Assembly (NCBI GenBank): GCA_003290165.1
Contig: QNQO01000454.1
Coordinates: 1-64,000, forward strand
Source: Berberis thunbergii
Taxonomy: Eukaryota; Streptophyta; Magnoliopsida; Ranunculales; Berberidaceae
Length of the DNA: 64,000 nt
Direction of reading: 5' to 3'
Within the stretch, counting starts at the first letter, position 1; every line of letters begins with the position of its first letter. A program made the translations under genes and the position numbers. Shown in pieces: positions 1 through 11,159 of the stretch. The notes beneath the pieces are model-generated. The model had not been told where the DNA came from. It made no database searches and worked only from the letters and a program-made list of their open reading frames with translations.

Positions 1-356
1 CTTTTTCACATAATTTGGGATGTCGTATTCACGCTGCAAATAAGCCATTGAGATATAAGTTGAAAATAAAATAAGACATTATGAAAATCAATGATGTAAA
101 ATCTCACCTTGAGGCCATTCCACACATCCTCTTTGTAGTTGTCAGTAACATGGTGTCAACCCTTGAATTTGATGGGCACAAGGGTTTCAACAAGCTTTCC
201 AATGTTTTTATTGAAATTTCTAGCACCAGGTCCAACTGCTAAACCGTGGAGGTTGAACTGTATGGTCTGTTTAACTTCAATGTCATCATTTGTAGATCTA
301 GTGACATCAATGGTGGAGAGATTGCCGCGAGTACTATCCATTTCTATCAATGACAT
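1..356 (-). pseudogene. En/Spm (Ptta-type) transposase domain fragment
   Basis: The minus strand encodes a piece resembling the plant Ptta/En/Spm transposase domain, the DNA-binding-protein side of CACTA transposons. Seen: residues LHGLAVGPGARNFNKNIGKL followed by VETLVPIKFKG, which fits the family pattern of a Gly-rich turn, an FxxxIGxL helix and a V-P-I strand. An in-frame TGA follows at 156-158 where the family has Trp, and then the readable HHVTDNYKEDVWNGLK. A donor (AAG|GTGAGA, exon end at 108) and an acceptor (TTTGCAG, exon from 33 leftwards) allow continuation as REYDIPNYVKK, cut by the window edge. The stop makes this copy non-functional as it stands. It lies in the same block as the CACTA terminus at 4215, so it is probably the remnant coding part of that element (inference). 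Confidence 0.6.
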
Positions 357-2014
357 TATAGATATTAACCATTATCAAACAAAAAGAAATAAGAATCAAC
401 AGTATATACCACATTTATAGATAATTTCCTTCCACAACATATCACCACAAATATATTTTTATAAAGCATTGGAAAAGCCAATCTGAATACATAGCTACAA
501 AGCTTCCATTTCCCAACTCAAAAGTCTAAATAAGAAACAAAGACAAAATATTTGGTCTCAACCAAAGAGGATGACTAAAATAGCATTAGAAATGCATCAA
601 AAAATATTATAGTATAGTCAATTAAAATTCTAGTAAGCTCTTCAGGTTGGGGTTGTCTTTCAAGATGCTTTGATACACAGTGGGAATTTCAAATAGTCCA
701 CCAAAAACCTTTCCTCATTTGAAGCCGTGACCTTCAAAGAACCTACCCAACCTTACATTTTTAACCAATAGAAAACAAAAGTTCCTCCAGAATAGAAATA
801 TTTTTTTAGGTTACGGACCATCAAAAGAAGTTCTTCCACCATGAGTCCCAAATAACAACAAAGTCCACCAAGTAACAACAAAGTCTAAGGCTCCATTATT
901 ACAAGCTTTATATATGGATACATACCTTCTTTGAATTGTAAAACACAATGGTTACCAGAAGTTCTATTCTATTCACTTTGTATATTCACTATTTAAGATT
1001 GTGTTTTCACGTCTAATGATTGTGTAAACACGAAGAGAGAAACATTACTAATGCTCAAGTGGATAGGAAAACTAAGTTTGTAACTGATAAACTACCAGTT
1101 TTAAGAATCAATCCAAGAGAAAATATTGAATTTTCAGGTCTATGGAGAGAACATGAATGCAATCTTTGTAGTTGGTACCATTGCAAGTCTGGTTGGTAAT
1201 AAAACACGCAATCAAGCACTACAACACAATCCACATTCAGTAAACAAATCATAAATTTTTTTTTCTTCTTTTTCGATTATCCAGTTCAATTCCATCACAA
1301 TAAATTCAAGCCTTTATTTTCATGTTTTTTCCGGAGGTATGGAGAAAGTTGAAATCAGTACTTGTCACAGGAGAGGAGTTCCAATCAAGTTCCCCATAAG
1401 CAAAGATAACAAGCCCATAACAACCCCATGAGTTCATGACATACAACTAATACTAAAGAGGGTGATTGATGCTTTGCTCCATATTTCCTCCACTCCTCTC
1501 ATGCACTCTTACTTACCTCTCTATCTCCAATCAACCACTCATTGAATGCCATATGTCACCCCACATCCATACTTGAAATTTAATCACCACCAAGCTTCTC
1601 CTTGAGCCTCTTGTCCATCACAAATATCACCTCATCAACAAGTTTTTGTTTCTTGTCCAAAATACAGAAAATATTAAAATAAATAAAAATATACTGTTAT
1701 TATTAAATTCAATTCAAAAAATAGGACAACTTAGCTCCAACCATGGCCTTACTCTTCTCACCTTAAAATCCACTCCATTTTTTTGTGAAAAACAAGGAGT
1801 GGTAACAAAACCCCATAATTTTTACAAAACAAACACACATCAGATATATTCTATCTTCAAAAACATATCTTTTTCTTCTTCTCTTACTTCTATCAAAACT
1901 AGTTTCATTTTCTTTACATTCTTCAGTTTTCCTTTGGAACCAAAGGAAAGTAAGAAGCATAACCTATTGCATGGTTCTTGAAAGCAGCTAGAGAAATTCT
2001 TGAAGAAGAAAAAA
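357..2014. other. CACTA#1 interior, no recognised gene
   Basis: AT-rich sequence with only short frames and no protein family I recognise. The last few hundred bases, directly before the PRK start codon, are pyrimidine-rich (CTTCTCTTACTTC type) and may be the captured promoter and 5' leader of the PRK copy. I see no left CACTA terminus here, so the element probably continues left of the window. Confidence 0.4.
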
Positions 2015-2556
2015 ATGGCAATTTGCACTGTCTATACATCCCACTCTTTCAATTCAATCTCCACACCAACAAAGCCCAACTTGGGTTTCCACCAAAAACA
2101 CTATGTGTTCTACACAACCAGCAAGAGAAGCATCAGAAGATACTCAACTGACATTTCATGCTCAACTGAGGAGCAAAAAATAATTGTAATTGGACTGGCA
2201 GCTGACTCTGGGTGTGGGAAGAGTACCTTCATGAAGAGATTGACAAGTGTGTTTGGTGGTGCAGATGAGCCACCTAAGGGTGGCAACCCTGACTCCAACA
2301 CCTTGATCAGTGACACCACCACTGTAATATGCTTGGATGATTAACATTCACTTGATAGAACAGGAAGAAAGGTTCATGGTGTAACTGCACTTGACCCGAA
2401 AGCCAACGACTTCGATCTCATGTATGAACAAGTTAAGGCTTTGAAGGAGGGAATTGTTGTTGAGAAGCCTATTTATAACCATGTCAGTGGTCTTGTGGAT
2501 CCACCAGAGCTCATCAAACCTCCTAAGATCCTTGTCATTGAAGGATTGCACCTAAT
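2015..2556 (+). pseudogene. PRK: Phosphoribulokinase (chloroplast) 5' gene fragment
   Basis: PRK phosphorylates ribulose 5-phosphate to ribulose 1,5-bisphosphate in the Calvin cycle in the chloroplast stroma. The start ATG at 2015 has good plant context (AAAAAATGGC). About 50 residues rich in Ser/Thr/Lys look like a transit peptide. The kinase core follows: P-loop GLAADSGCGKST, then FGGADEPPKGGNPDSNTLI, VICLDD, HSLDRTGRKV, DLMYEQVKALKEG, VEKPIYNHVSGL and PPKILVIEGLH. The Tyr codon after VICLDD is TAA at 2342-2344. The frame otherwise stays open to a splice donor (AAT|GTGAGT) at 2557. The usual P of EGLHPM is L here. The rest of the roughly 400-residue enzyme is absent; only AT-rich DNA and then a CACTA end follow. 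This is a truncated duplicate, probably captured by CACTA#1, not the working gene. Confidence 0.85.
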
Positions 2557-3500
2557 GTGAGTCTTTTTTAGCTCTCCATACTTTTTTTTCTCCCTCTTGA
2601 AGGAACATAACCAATCTATCTTGAACATAATTAAACTTCCCAGTTTTATAATTAATTTTCTGCATCGTCCCCAAGAAGGTATATGTGCAACAAAAATATA
2701 ATTCAAAAGCCTTAGGCTTAAAGAGATAGAGGAAATACCTCTTTTGCATATTCTACATACTTGGGATAAGGCTCATATTCATGTTTTATTTCTTTCTTCA
2801 ACTTCAACCATTTAAATCAACCAATTGAATATTTCTCCATATGGACATAGGATTACTTCTCTGTTCCGGCTATTGAATCAGTTTTTGATGAATTCTCTAT
2901 ATAACTCTTAGGATTACCTCATTTTTCTCTGGTAACTTCAACCTTTTTATATCATCTCATTTTTATCTCTTATATTTTTAACTCATCGAATCCACTCCTT
3001 CATGTGTCTATATTTTCTTTCATATAATAAAATTCCATCAACCAAACACACCCTAATATGTAAAAAAATTGATGATACTGAGATGTATTTTATGTCACCT
3101 TATTATATTACAGTCTTATCTCTCTACATTAATATGATTTGTTACACAATAATTTATTAATTAGCAAATTATTATTTGATGGAACATCGGTTTAAAAAGA
3201 AATTATGCCACTATTTTTAAGTTTAGAAAGTCTTCAACATGCAAATTCAGTTTTATATATTTATTTTTTGTAAGTTATTAATGAGCTTAGTATACATCTC
3301 CAATAAAAAATAAAAAAATTCAAGGATAATACATGTCTCAAATTAAAAATTAAATACAAAAATATGAAACGACCAACATCAAGAAAAAAGTCAAATCTAT
3401 AAAAACTTGGAATACTGAAAGTTTGTTTTAAACTTCATCTTCCCCAATCCAATTGTATACCTAGTTATTTTTTCCCAAAATGAAAACATCTTCTGCAATC
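2557..3500 (+). other. Intron-like AT-rich tail of the PRK fragment
   Basis: Starts with a GTGAGT donor and is T/A-rich throughout. I looked for the next PRK segment (the region after EGLHPMYDERV) and did not see it in any frame. The copy therefore ends inside an intron, or the remaining exons were lost. Confidence 0.45.
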
Positions 3501-4215
3501 AGCAATCAACAGTCAACAATGCTCAAAGACTTGCAATTTGTTCGGCATTTTTGAGACATAAATAAAAAAAACTCCATGAACCCTAATTTCGTAAAAAATA
3601 AAAGAGAGAGAGAGAGTACCTGTACGAGAGAGGGCCTGATCGATTTTGAAGACGCCGAGTGGAGGGAAGACCAGGGGAGGAGCAGGGAAGTCGAGGGAGC
3701 ATGGAAGGAGGGGAGGAGGGAAGTCGAGGGAGGGAGCAGGGAAGTCGAGTCGAGGGAGGGAGCAGGGAAGGAGATGATGTCGAGTGGAGGGGAGGAGGGA
3801 AGCTTTTTGTTGATGGAAGTTAGAGGAGGGAAGGTCGAGCACCAAAATACCCCGCCCAATTTTTTTTTCAGCTTTTCATGTAGTCACGGTTCTGAGCCTT
3901 TGCTATAGCTAGCCACGGTTTAGAATCGTTGCTAAAATTTTTTTTGCAACGATTTTGATCCGTTGCTAAAGTTTTTTGTTGCAACGGTTTTGAGCCGTTG
4001 CTAATAATGCCCACGGTCTGGAGCCGTTGCTACTATTAGCCACGGTTTTTAGCCGTGCCAAATATACCAACGGTTTTAAGCTGTGGCCAAGTTTTTTTTA
4101 CCCACGGTTTTAAGCCGTTGGTACATATAGCTACGGTTGTTGACCGTGGCAAATAAACCAACGGTTTAGAACCGTGGCCAGCTCGGCGTAGCTAAAGGGG
4201 GTTTTTGGTGTAGTG
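3500..4215. mobile_element. CACTA#1 right terminus and subterminal repeats
   Basis: The element ends at 4215 with TTTTTGGTGTAGTG, the reverse complement of CACTACACCAAAAA, the hallmark end of CACTA transposons. Inside it, from about 3890 to 4180, are many copies in both orientations of a motif around CCACGGTTTAGAACCGT and CAACGGTTTTAAGCCGT. These are subterminal repeats of the kind bound by En/Spm TNPA-type proteins. The outermost 60 bp are nearly identical to the right end of CACTA#2 at 58230-58289. The GA-rich stretch at 3600-3800 lies where CACTA#2 and #3 also have simple-sequence DNA. The flank after 4215 is a gypsy LTR remnant. The left end is not in the window. Confidence 0.85.
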
Positions 4216-4306
4216 TGCCATCGGACGCCACACAGTGATTTTTGGCTCACGTGTGCTATTTGTGCAGGTCTAGGTCAAGGCGAGGAAGGAGAGCAAAAAT
4301 CGACTA
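4216..4306 (+). mobile_element. 3' part of a gypsy LTR next to CACTA#1
   Basis: This sequence ends in CGACTACA directly before a primer-binding-site-like stretch and gag remnants, which is the normal order LTR-PBS-gag. Only the LTR end is visible because the CACTA terminus cuts it on the left. The same TACA-TCA junction occurs at 42185 in the other gypsy copy. Confidence 0.6.
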
Positions 4307-4314
4307 CATCAGTT

Positions 4315-4330
4315 TGGCGCCGTCCTTGGG
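4315..4330 (+). promoter_or_regulatory. Gypsy primer-binding site
   Basis: TGGCGCCGTCCTTGGG starts with TGG, complementary to the CCA end of a tRNA, 8 bp after the inferred LTR end. It is the typical site where a tRNA primes minus-strand synthesis in plant gypsy elements. The tRNA species was not determined. Confidence 0.6.
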
Positions 4331-4389
4331 AAATGACAGAGTTCCATAGAAGAAACAATAATACCACCTTTCTCAGAGAACCAAAAAGA

Positions 4390-5000
4390 TGGTGACAATA
4401 AGGTCTTGCAGCATTGGAGATGTTGCGGAACCCTCGAACGCTCGAACCAGCAGAGCGCCGCCTGCTCTTGCCATGACCACCACCAACAGGAGGAATCCTC
4501 TCAGAACCCCACGCTGGCGGCAGCCACGATGGACCCAAAGGTGGATCTACTGTAAACCCAGATGCAACAAATCATACGAACGGTGAAGATACTCAAATCC
4601 TAAAGTAGGAGCCGAACGAGACGTTGAGGGAATACATCGCGCGCTTCAACAACAAGTTGACTCACGTCGACGGTTATAGTGATGAAACTGCCGTCACGTC
4701 CTTCACCTCGGGTCTAAGGATAGGCAAGTTCTATAATATTTTTACTCTAGACCCCTCGGCCAATATGGCTGACTTGTTGAAGGAAGCCCAAAATTACATC
4801 ATTCTAGATGAGAAGCTGACCATCGAGAAGGAGGCGGGATTCAAGAAGAAACCCTCTCTCCCTAGGGACAAGAAATAAAGAAAAAACAAGGAGGACGACG
4901 ATGAAGTGTGTGTCCTACACGGAGTAAGCATGAGACTGAACGGTCCAACCGGTCCCGAGAAAGATTGTTCCGCAAATTGTGCACCAAGTTAGCCTATGAG
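4390..5000 (+). pseudogene. Gypsy gag remnant
   Basis: The frame from about 4618 reads TLREYIARFNNKLTHVDGYS and then TSFTSGLRIGKFYN and LLKEAQNYIILDEKL. This is the conserved part of the retrotransposon gag domain (ExLxEYxxRF, AFxxGL) that packages element RNA. It stops at 4876, and a basic continuation is broken by stops and frame changes. It follows the primer-binding site in the expected order. Non-functional relic. Confidence 0.7.
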
Positions 5001-5560
5001 AAGCTACGGTTGCAGCACATTCGCTTCCAGAGCCCAATCCTGCCCTTGACTTTCACAGATAGGGACCTCCAAGGTGTCCATACTCCGCACAACTATGCCC
5101 TGGTAATATCGATCTTTATAGCAAACTGGGAAGTGAGGAAGTCTTTACTAGACACCGATAGTTGTTCGAACGTACTATTCCTTAACACATTCCGCAACAT
5201 GCAACTACAGAAGAAAGTCTTAACCCTCGATACACACCCCATGGTTGGATTGAATGGATAAAAGTGTTTCCCCATTTAGAAGATCAATCTAATGGTGGAG
5301 CCGGGATGACCACAATTGCGGAAGTACCTTTTCCAAGAATTTATGGTGGTAGACGCTCCGTCCACCTACAACATTATTTTGGGAAGGTCGTGGCTTCATC
5401 ACATGCAGGAAGTAGTTTCCACTATGCACTAGTGCATACAATATACAACCAACCAGGCCTAAGGAACTATCTGAGGAGACCAACCAGTAGCAAGAGATTG
5501 CCATTATGTGACGCTAAACAACTAAACTGCTATCAATTGCAGCTCGGGCTCGCAGAATAG
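5001..5560 (+). pseudogene. Gypsy retropepsin-like protease remnant
   Basis: One frame reads LTFTDRDLQGVHTPHNYALV then SLLDTDSCSNVLFLNTFRNM, matching the gypsy protease block where the active site is normally D-S/T-G-S. Here the Gly is Asp (DTDSCS), so catalysis is unlikely. A second frame from about 5338 gives EFMVVDAPSTYNIILGRSWL, the flap and following strand of the same family, then a stop. The frame change and the active-site substitution mark a dead copy. Reverse transcriptase and integrase do not follow. Confidence 0.65.
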
Positions 5561-7249
5561 ACATGTCAGGCGTCGGGCCTAGACAAAAGAGGAAAATCAT
5601 ACTGCGTGGGTAGATAAGCCCCAACAACAAATGTGCGGCTATGTTCAGAGCTGGAAGTGCGATCCAGACCATTATAGAGCTAAGTAATGATACTTCAGCA
5701 AACAGACACCTACTCCAAGAGCTGATAATCAGCAAGGAACTACTCGTCAGCACGAAGTCCACTATTCAGTAACTTCGCTAGCTTTGGAAAAGCAAGACAC
5801 TTCGCTGAAGGGACTATGCAATCAGAGCCAGGACCATATGCGCCTTCTTCAAGGCCGGGTTAGCTTAGTCCTTGCTTGGAGTTTTCTGTTTTTTTTTTTG
5901 GTTGAGAAGAATTGTTCCTTCCAGACATATTCCAGAAATAAAACAAATTTTATTGATTGCAATGAAAGTTATTACAAAGTTTTCCGACCAACTAGTACAA
6001 AAGTTTATATACTCGAAGTATCTAAGTCCGACGCAAGCATCTTTCTGCTGAACTCAGCGTAAAGAATTCGCTCTGCCAATCTGCCTCCAGAAGAGAAGAT
6101 AGTGAAAGTAGAGTGTCTGAAAAATAAGCCAAAATAGTACGCTTAATTCATTGCTCCGTCGAATCACCTTAAAATGATGATTTGAAAGTAGCAACATGAA
6201 CCTCGAAACGAAATGCATACATCTTCGCTCCACCAATCTGAGTCCAGAAAAGAAAGTGATAAAAGTAAAGTACTTGAAGAAGGCTGCAAACACTCCCTCG
6301 ATTCTTTGTCCGCTAATCTGCCTCGTGAAGATGAACAAAATGGAGCAACAAAAAACAGATGAAAATATCCTTGAATAGCAAAATGATTAAGGTCTCACAG
6401 TGCTGTAGATGTGGAGGGCTCTCAAATGTGTAATGCCTAGGGTGATGCAGAGATACCACCCCAGAACGAAGGTCACGTCTGCCGACACTCCGCTCAACCA
6501 TAAACTAGCTGCAGGGGCCACCTCCCAACGACGAATGAGAGCTTGGGAACAACAGAAGATGGAAGACATACTTGTCCCCTGAGGAAGAATTTGTATTTTT
6601 TCTTTGAAATATAAGAAGATATTACAAGATCTCATGAAATCAATCAGATGCCCACCCAGATCAGGTGGCATTGCATAATAACATGTCTTATTAAGACTCA
6701 TCACTGCGAATGTCAGAATCGAAGACTCCAATAACTGAAATCTTTCTTCAGCCTTTGAAAAACCCAAAACATATTCTCTGGTAAAATGCATTTGATCAAC
6801 ATGGAATGAATAGACTATATATAGGCACAGTGGTTTACGAAGCAGCGTTAGCTAACAGTTACATCAACATTAAATGTCGTGCAGGAAATCAGAAAATGAC
6901 GGTTCATTTTGAAACTGCACGAGTCCACATACTTTGAGTTAATGACTCTGCATGCAACCCCATTAACTGGGGGGAGTAACCGATACTGAACTGTCTCGCA
7001 ATATGCGTCGTACACATGGCACACTGATATAAAAATATTTTTTTACAATTGGACCTCGCAAAAAAAGGGCCCAAGCTTATGCCATGCCAAATCCGACCCA
7101 ATACATGCAAAGGTACGAACAACGAGGACCCTGAGCGGCCATGGAATAAGGGACGCACCTACAGAGTATTCAAAGTAAATCCAAGGCATCTACCCTATTA
7201 TTATTCCGCCGCTATTCATTAAAGCTGGTCAATCTATTATCAGTCGGAG
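5561..7249. other. Unassigned retroelement-like DNA
   Basis: No protein family recognised. Two imperfect copies of a segment (CTG..TCCAGAA.AGAA..GTGA.A.AGTA.AGT) lie about 180 bp apart near 6080 and 6240, suggesting an internal tandem repeat. The block follows gypsy gag/protease remnants and may be more of that element. Confidence 0.3.
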
Positions 7250-7259
7250 CGTTTAGTTT

Positions 7260-7971
7260 TTTTATTTTTTGAAAGGCTAGCAGAGTTTTTATATGATCCC
7301 AGAACCCATAAAGATGCCGCAAGCTGGGTTTGAACTAGGGGTGGGCATTTAAGACCGAAAAACCGACCCAGCCCTGGAACCGGACCAAAAAATTCGGTCT
7401 GGTCTAGGTTTTAAATTGGTATTATAAAAGTCGGTCCAAAGCCCACCTGGCTCGGAATGCTCGGTCTGGTTGTCGGTTCCTATTTCTAGAGCCCGACGGT
7501 TACCCGGCCCGGGAATTAAAAAAATAATTTATTTGCTATTTTTGGGCTGAATTTCAGGGAAGATTTGAGGGAAGAGGGGAGATTTGAGGGAAGAGATGGT
7601 GAATGAATTTTGGGCTGAATTTCAATTTGGGCTGTATAAAGTGATAATGTGGGATTTGAGGGAAGAGCTTTATAAATTTCAATTTGGGCTGAATTTTGGA
7701 CTTTAAAAATTCAATTTGAATGTTGCTCTTAGGACCGAGACCGGCCCGAAATCGGCCCGTAATTCGGTTAACCGGGACCTCGTTTACCCGATCAACTCGG
7801 TCCTGTTTCGGTTTCGGGTCTCATAAACACAACCCCGAATTTCTCGGGCCGGTTTTTGGTTTTTAGATTTTGGGCCAGTTACCCGTACTTGCCCAGCCCT
7901 AGTTTGAACCTATGACCTAGTGGTACCATCCGCCACACTCTAACCGTTTAGCTATCATGCCATTGGCTGAA
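7260..7971 (-). mobile_element. tRNA-derived SINE, interrupted by a hAT MITE
   Basis: Read on the minus strand, an A-box-like TAGCTAAACGG and a B-box-like GGTTCAAACCC are spaced as in a tRNA-derived pol III promoter, and the unit ends in an A-rich tail (T-rich on + at 7260-7276). Flanking copies of CGTTTAGTTT at 7250-7259 and 7972-7981 are a 10-bp target-site duplication. Without the inserted hAT element and one copy of its duplication, the SINE is about 138 bp. SINEs encode no protein and use LINE machinery. The B box is split by the later insertion. Confidence 0.7.
7336..7901. mobile_element. hAT-type MITE (566 bp) inserted in the SINE
   Basis: Terminal inverted repeats are TAGGGGTGGGCA and, reversed at the right end, TAGGGCTGGGCA. 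The 8-bp direct repeat GTTTGAAC lies immediately outside both ends (7328-7335 and 7902-7909). Eight-base duplications and GGGTGGGC-like ends are typical of the hAT superfamily. The interior has repeated CCGGACC/CGGTCC motifs and no transposase frame, so it is non-autonomous. The exact target duplication implies little decay since insertion. Confidence 0.85.
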
Positions 7972-7981
7972 CGTTTAGTTT

Positions 7982-8369
7982 CTTCCCTTAAGGAAATCAT
8001 ATATACATACTACCAAAATAATCAATACAGATTTTTGTATTATGATAAGATTAATGCTTTTGTTATTGCCTAATTTGTCGCTTCTTTTTCACAATCGCAC
8101 TCTTTTCTAGTATCAAATACACTTCACCCAAGTGTGTCTCTCTTGTATTCGAAGCCATTTGGAGTATGCGTGTTTCAAATGAGGTGTCACAGCGAATGTC
8201 ATGCCATCTCACCCAAAGTTCGATTCATGATAAAAATATTATTATACGTACATCCAAATTCAAATGGACCGAAGTACCCAATATACAAGCAAGTCTGTAT
8301 ATTTGATTTATGTCTATATCATTTAATTTATTCCAATCATTCCTTAGCATAATCATTCCTTAGTATATT
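7982..8369. other. No feature seen
   Basis: AT-rich sequence without a recognisable gene or repeat. It may include the unrecognised 5' edge of the LINE that follows. Confidence 0.3.
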
Positions 8370-9226
8370 TGATTTACGTACTTCACGGGTGCATCACCTA
8401 GCTCGATGTTGAAGAAGCTGGCCTTGAATGCGACAATTTATCACCTATGGTCGAAAAGGAACTGCAGGGTGTTCCAATTTCAGTCCAGAGTTGCTGCTGA
8501 TCTAGTCCAAAAGATCATTGAAGATGTCAGATTGCGAGTCCTTATCCTGGATCAGCAACTGGACGACATTGCTGATAACAGGGCGCTCTTTGACATATGG
8601 CGGATTGGTGCCCAGTTTCAACAACGCACAAGCACCTTGCATACATGGATACGACCTGATGTAGGCTGGTTCAAGCTCAATACAGACGGCTCACTCAAGG
8701 GTGCTAAAGGAGGCTACGGTGCGGTTATAAGGGATCACGAGGGACAGGTGGTGGCAGCAGCAGCAGGGTCTCGACGAGCACAGACTGTCACACTGCATGA
8801 GCTGCAAGGAATTGAGCTAGGTCTTCGCCTTGCACGTCAACATGGCATCCAGCGGGTGGTCTTGTGCACGGACTCTAGTAATGCATTGAAGTACATTTCT
8901 ACCAGGAAAGCTCCTCCATGGGAAGCGGTTCACACAACTAGACGCATCAAGGCGGAAATGAAAAAATTTGCAGAATGCCGGGTAATGCATGTAGTTCGAG
9001 AAACGAACCAAGTAGCAGATAAACTAGCTAGCCTTCTACCAAATCATGAGTTTGTGGAGATCACTCCTAGTTCCTTTGCGGAGGACATTCGGAAGATTGT
9101 TTTTGATGATGCTAGAGGTAGAAAATACACACGAATGTAACTGAAATTTAACTTTTCTACCTTCTATTTTCAGTGGTCTGGGGAGCCCATATAAACCCCC
9201 ACGCTTGCCTTTCAAAAAAAAAAAAA
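8370..9226 (+). mobile_element. 5'-truncated LINE with poly(A) tail
   Basis: The RNase H frame is followed by a short 3' UTR with AAACCCCCACGCTTGCC and then 13 A residues at 9214-9226. This is the structure left by target-primed reverse transcription that stopped early. The left boundary is approximate and I could not define a target-site duplication. Confidence 0.7.
8406..9140 (+). pseudogene. LINE 3' part: RNase H (RVT_3-type) domain
   Basis: An open frame of 244 codons encodes the C-terminal end of a plant L1-type LINE polyprotein. A tail of the inter-domain region (ATIYHLWSKRNCRVFQ, about residues 9-25) precedes a ribonuclease H domain. Its four acidic residues are visible: LNTDGS, the E of ELQGIELGL, CTDSSNAL and NQVADKLAS. 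The domain removes RNA from RNA/DNA hybrids. The frame is open upstream of the ATG (residues GASPSS), so the ATG is internal and the element is 5'-truncated. Reverse transcriptase is missing. A 3' UTR and poly(A) follow. The domain itself looks intact, so the insertion is probably fairly young. Confidence 0.8.
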
Positions 9227-9690
9227 TATATAGATTGTGAAAAAATCGATGCGTGATAGCAACCCAGTTGGTAGCAAGTCTACATCTTAACTCAAGTTGG
9301 CAATTTGTGATTTGATCTTTTACTTAACAATTCTAGTAATGACAAATAGATAGAAGGTCAAGTCACATGTTTTCAGTACATCCATGGTCCAAAATTGCGC
9401 AGATTATATGATTTTAAGTTTGCATTTTGATATTTACTCAATTTCTAATGATACAAAAGGGAGATACAATGTCAAGTCGCATTTGTCAATTAAATTGGTG
9501 GTCCTAAATTGCCATATCGGTTTTAGGGTTTTAAAAAAAAAATTATTATCATATTTTTTTATAACTTTAATGAAATTGAAATTACTTTAGAAATTCGAAA
9601 ATCGGAATCAAGAGTAATAGAAGGTGAAACAATATCGACATTTGGAAGGATTGTTGAGTTAAGCTAGGTCTGCTTCTGACTGACTGTTTG
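9227..9690. other. No feature seen
   Basis: AT-rich spacer between two LINE copies, with no supported gene or repeat. Confidence 0.3.
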
Positions 9691-11153
9691 CTCAATTCCC
9701 CTGGTCCCAAATTTGCCTATCAGAATCCCGGATTTATGGAACAGTCCTTTTGCTCAACAACCCCAATGGAATGATAGCTTAATCAGATCCATCTTCACTG
9801 CCTCTGGGGCTAGTGACATTCAAGATACCCTTATTCGACGCTCAGATTCTCCTGACACTCTGATATTGTTTCCAGATAAACAAAGTCTCTTCACTGTCAA
9901 GAATGCTACCAAGGTGTTCCCTCTGGAGCGATCTGAATGTTCCACATCTCTCCCTCCCTCTCTCAGCACCGATGGTAAGAGACATGTGGGGAATCAAGGC
10001 ACCTCCTTCTGCCTTTTTTCTTCTCTGAAAACTCAGTCAAAATATACTCCCCACTATGACCAATGTGTCCTGTTTGCACACACCTTTAGAGGATTGATGT
10101 ATTTTTTGGCATAGACATACATAAGATGTGACTCATCTGTTCTTCCTTTGTCCGGTCATTCACCGCCTCTGGCTTCTATCGCCCATCCCTATCGACTGGT
10201 TCTATGTTAACTTTGGGGCGCCTAATACTTCCCTCTTCCTTAAGTTCATGTGGGATACTGCGAAGTCCCACCCCGAATTAAAAAGGAAATGCTCTCGCAG
10301 TTTGTATCTTTCATTCTGACCATATGGTAGACTCGTAACAACTATATTTTCTAGAATACTCAACGCTCATAAGTTTAGAATGTCTTTCCATAATACCTGG
10401 TCTGCTTGGAAACACCAATGGTTTCCTATAAAATCCAATCTCACAGGCCATGGGGGTGCCCTTCCCACTGAAGATGCTACCATTCTATTATCTATTCATC
10501 ACGTCTTTCAAACAACTGTCATTGATGATCGATCTAATTCTATCTCCTCTTCGATATCTCCTATTGGCCCTCACACTGAGATAGCCACTACCCGGATAGC
10601 ATTGATACGGGTCCAAATCCTTTCCGTTAGAAGTCACAGACTTAACCTTAGATCCCTACAGCTCAAACCTATTCCATATTCTCTGGATCCGAACATGATT
10701 AAGGTCACATAGGATGCTAGTTTTTTTGTCCCATCTCAACAGGGAGCGGTCAGAGTTTTTGCAGCCAACATGCTTGGAGAGGTGCTTGCCCGAGTTGTTT
10801 ATCCGATCATAGAAAAAGTGATGGATAGTACCATGACAGAGTGTCATGCAGCTGAGGCAACTCTTCTACTTATCCAAGCTAAGCAAGGGAGGACATGTTT
10901 TTTGATGGGAAACTCATGGACACTTTATTCTATTCTACATGATGATCAACTGCAACTTAGAACAACCATGGATTGGGTGTGGCGACCACTCATTAGCAGT
11001 ATACAACGACAACTTTCTCTTCACAAACTCTGGTTTTGTAAGTTTATTTGTCGAGACCTTAATTATGAGGCTCATAAACTCGCTGCTGCAACAACCCAAC
11101 AATATTGCGCTTAATTATAATATATGCAATATGCTTTTAACAAAAAAAAAAAA
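9690..11153 (+). mobile_element. Decayed LINE 3' end (zf-RVT and RNase H relics)
   Basis: Pieces in changing frames match the end of a plant LINE polyprotein. Residues IPDLWNSPFAQQPQWND near 9722 and SDSPDTLILFPDKQSLFTVK resemble the linker before the zinc-binding region. CDVTHLFFLCPVIHRLW-type residues near 10125 resemble the Cys/His zf-RVT motif. An RNase H-like segment lies at 10710-11114 (AAEATLLLIQAK, RDLNYEAHKLA). An in-frame TAG before the first RNase H strand and several stops show decay. The run of A at about 11141-11154 is the poly(A) tail. It is older than the neighbouring LINE at 8.4 kb, judging by lesions. Confidence 0.65.
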
Positions 11154-11159
11154 ACTTAG

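Noticed and set aside
1055..1252. 65-codon minus-strand frame in the CACTA#1 interior
   Set aside because: Random-looking composition with no splice or family support.
3506..3908. Proline/serine- or glutamate/arginine-rich frames of 110-117 codons on both strands
   Set aside because: GA-rich simple sequence inside the CACTA end; comparable low-complexity DNA sits inside the other CACTA ends.
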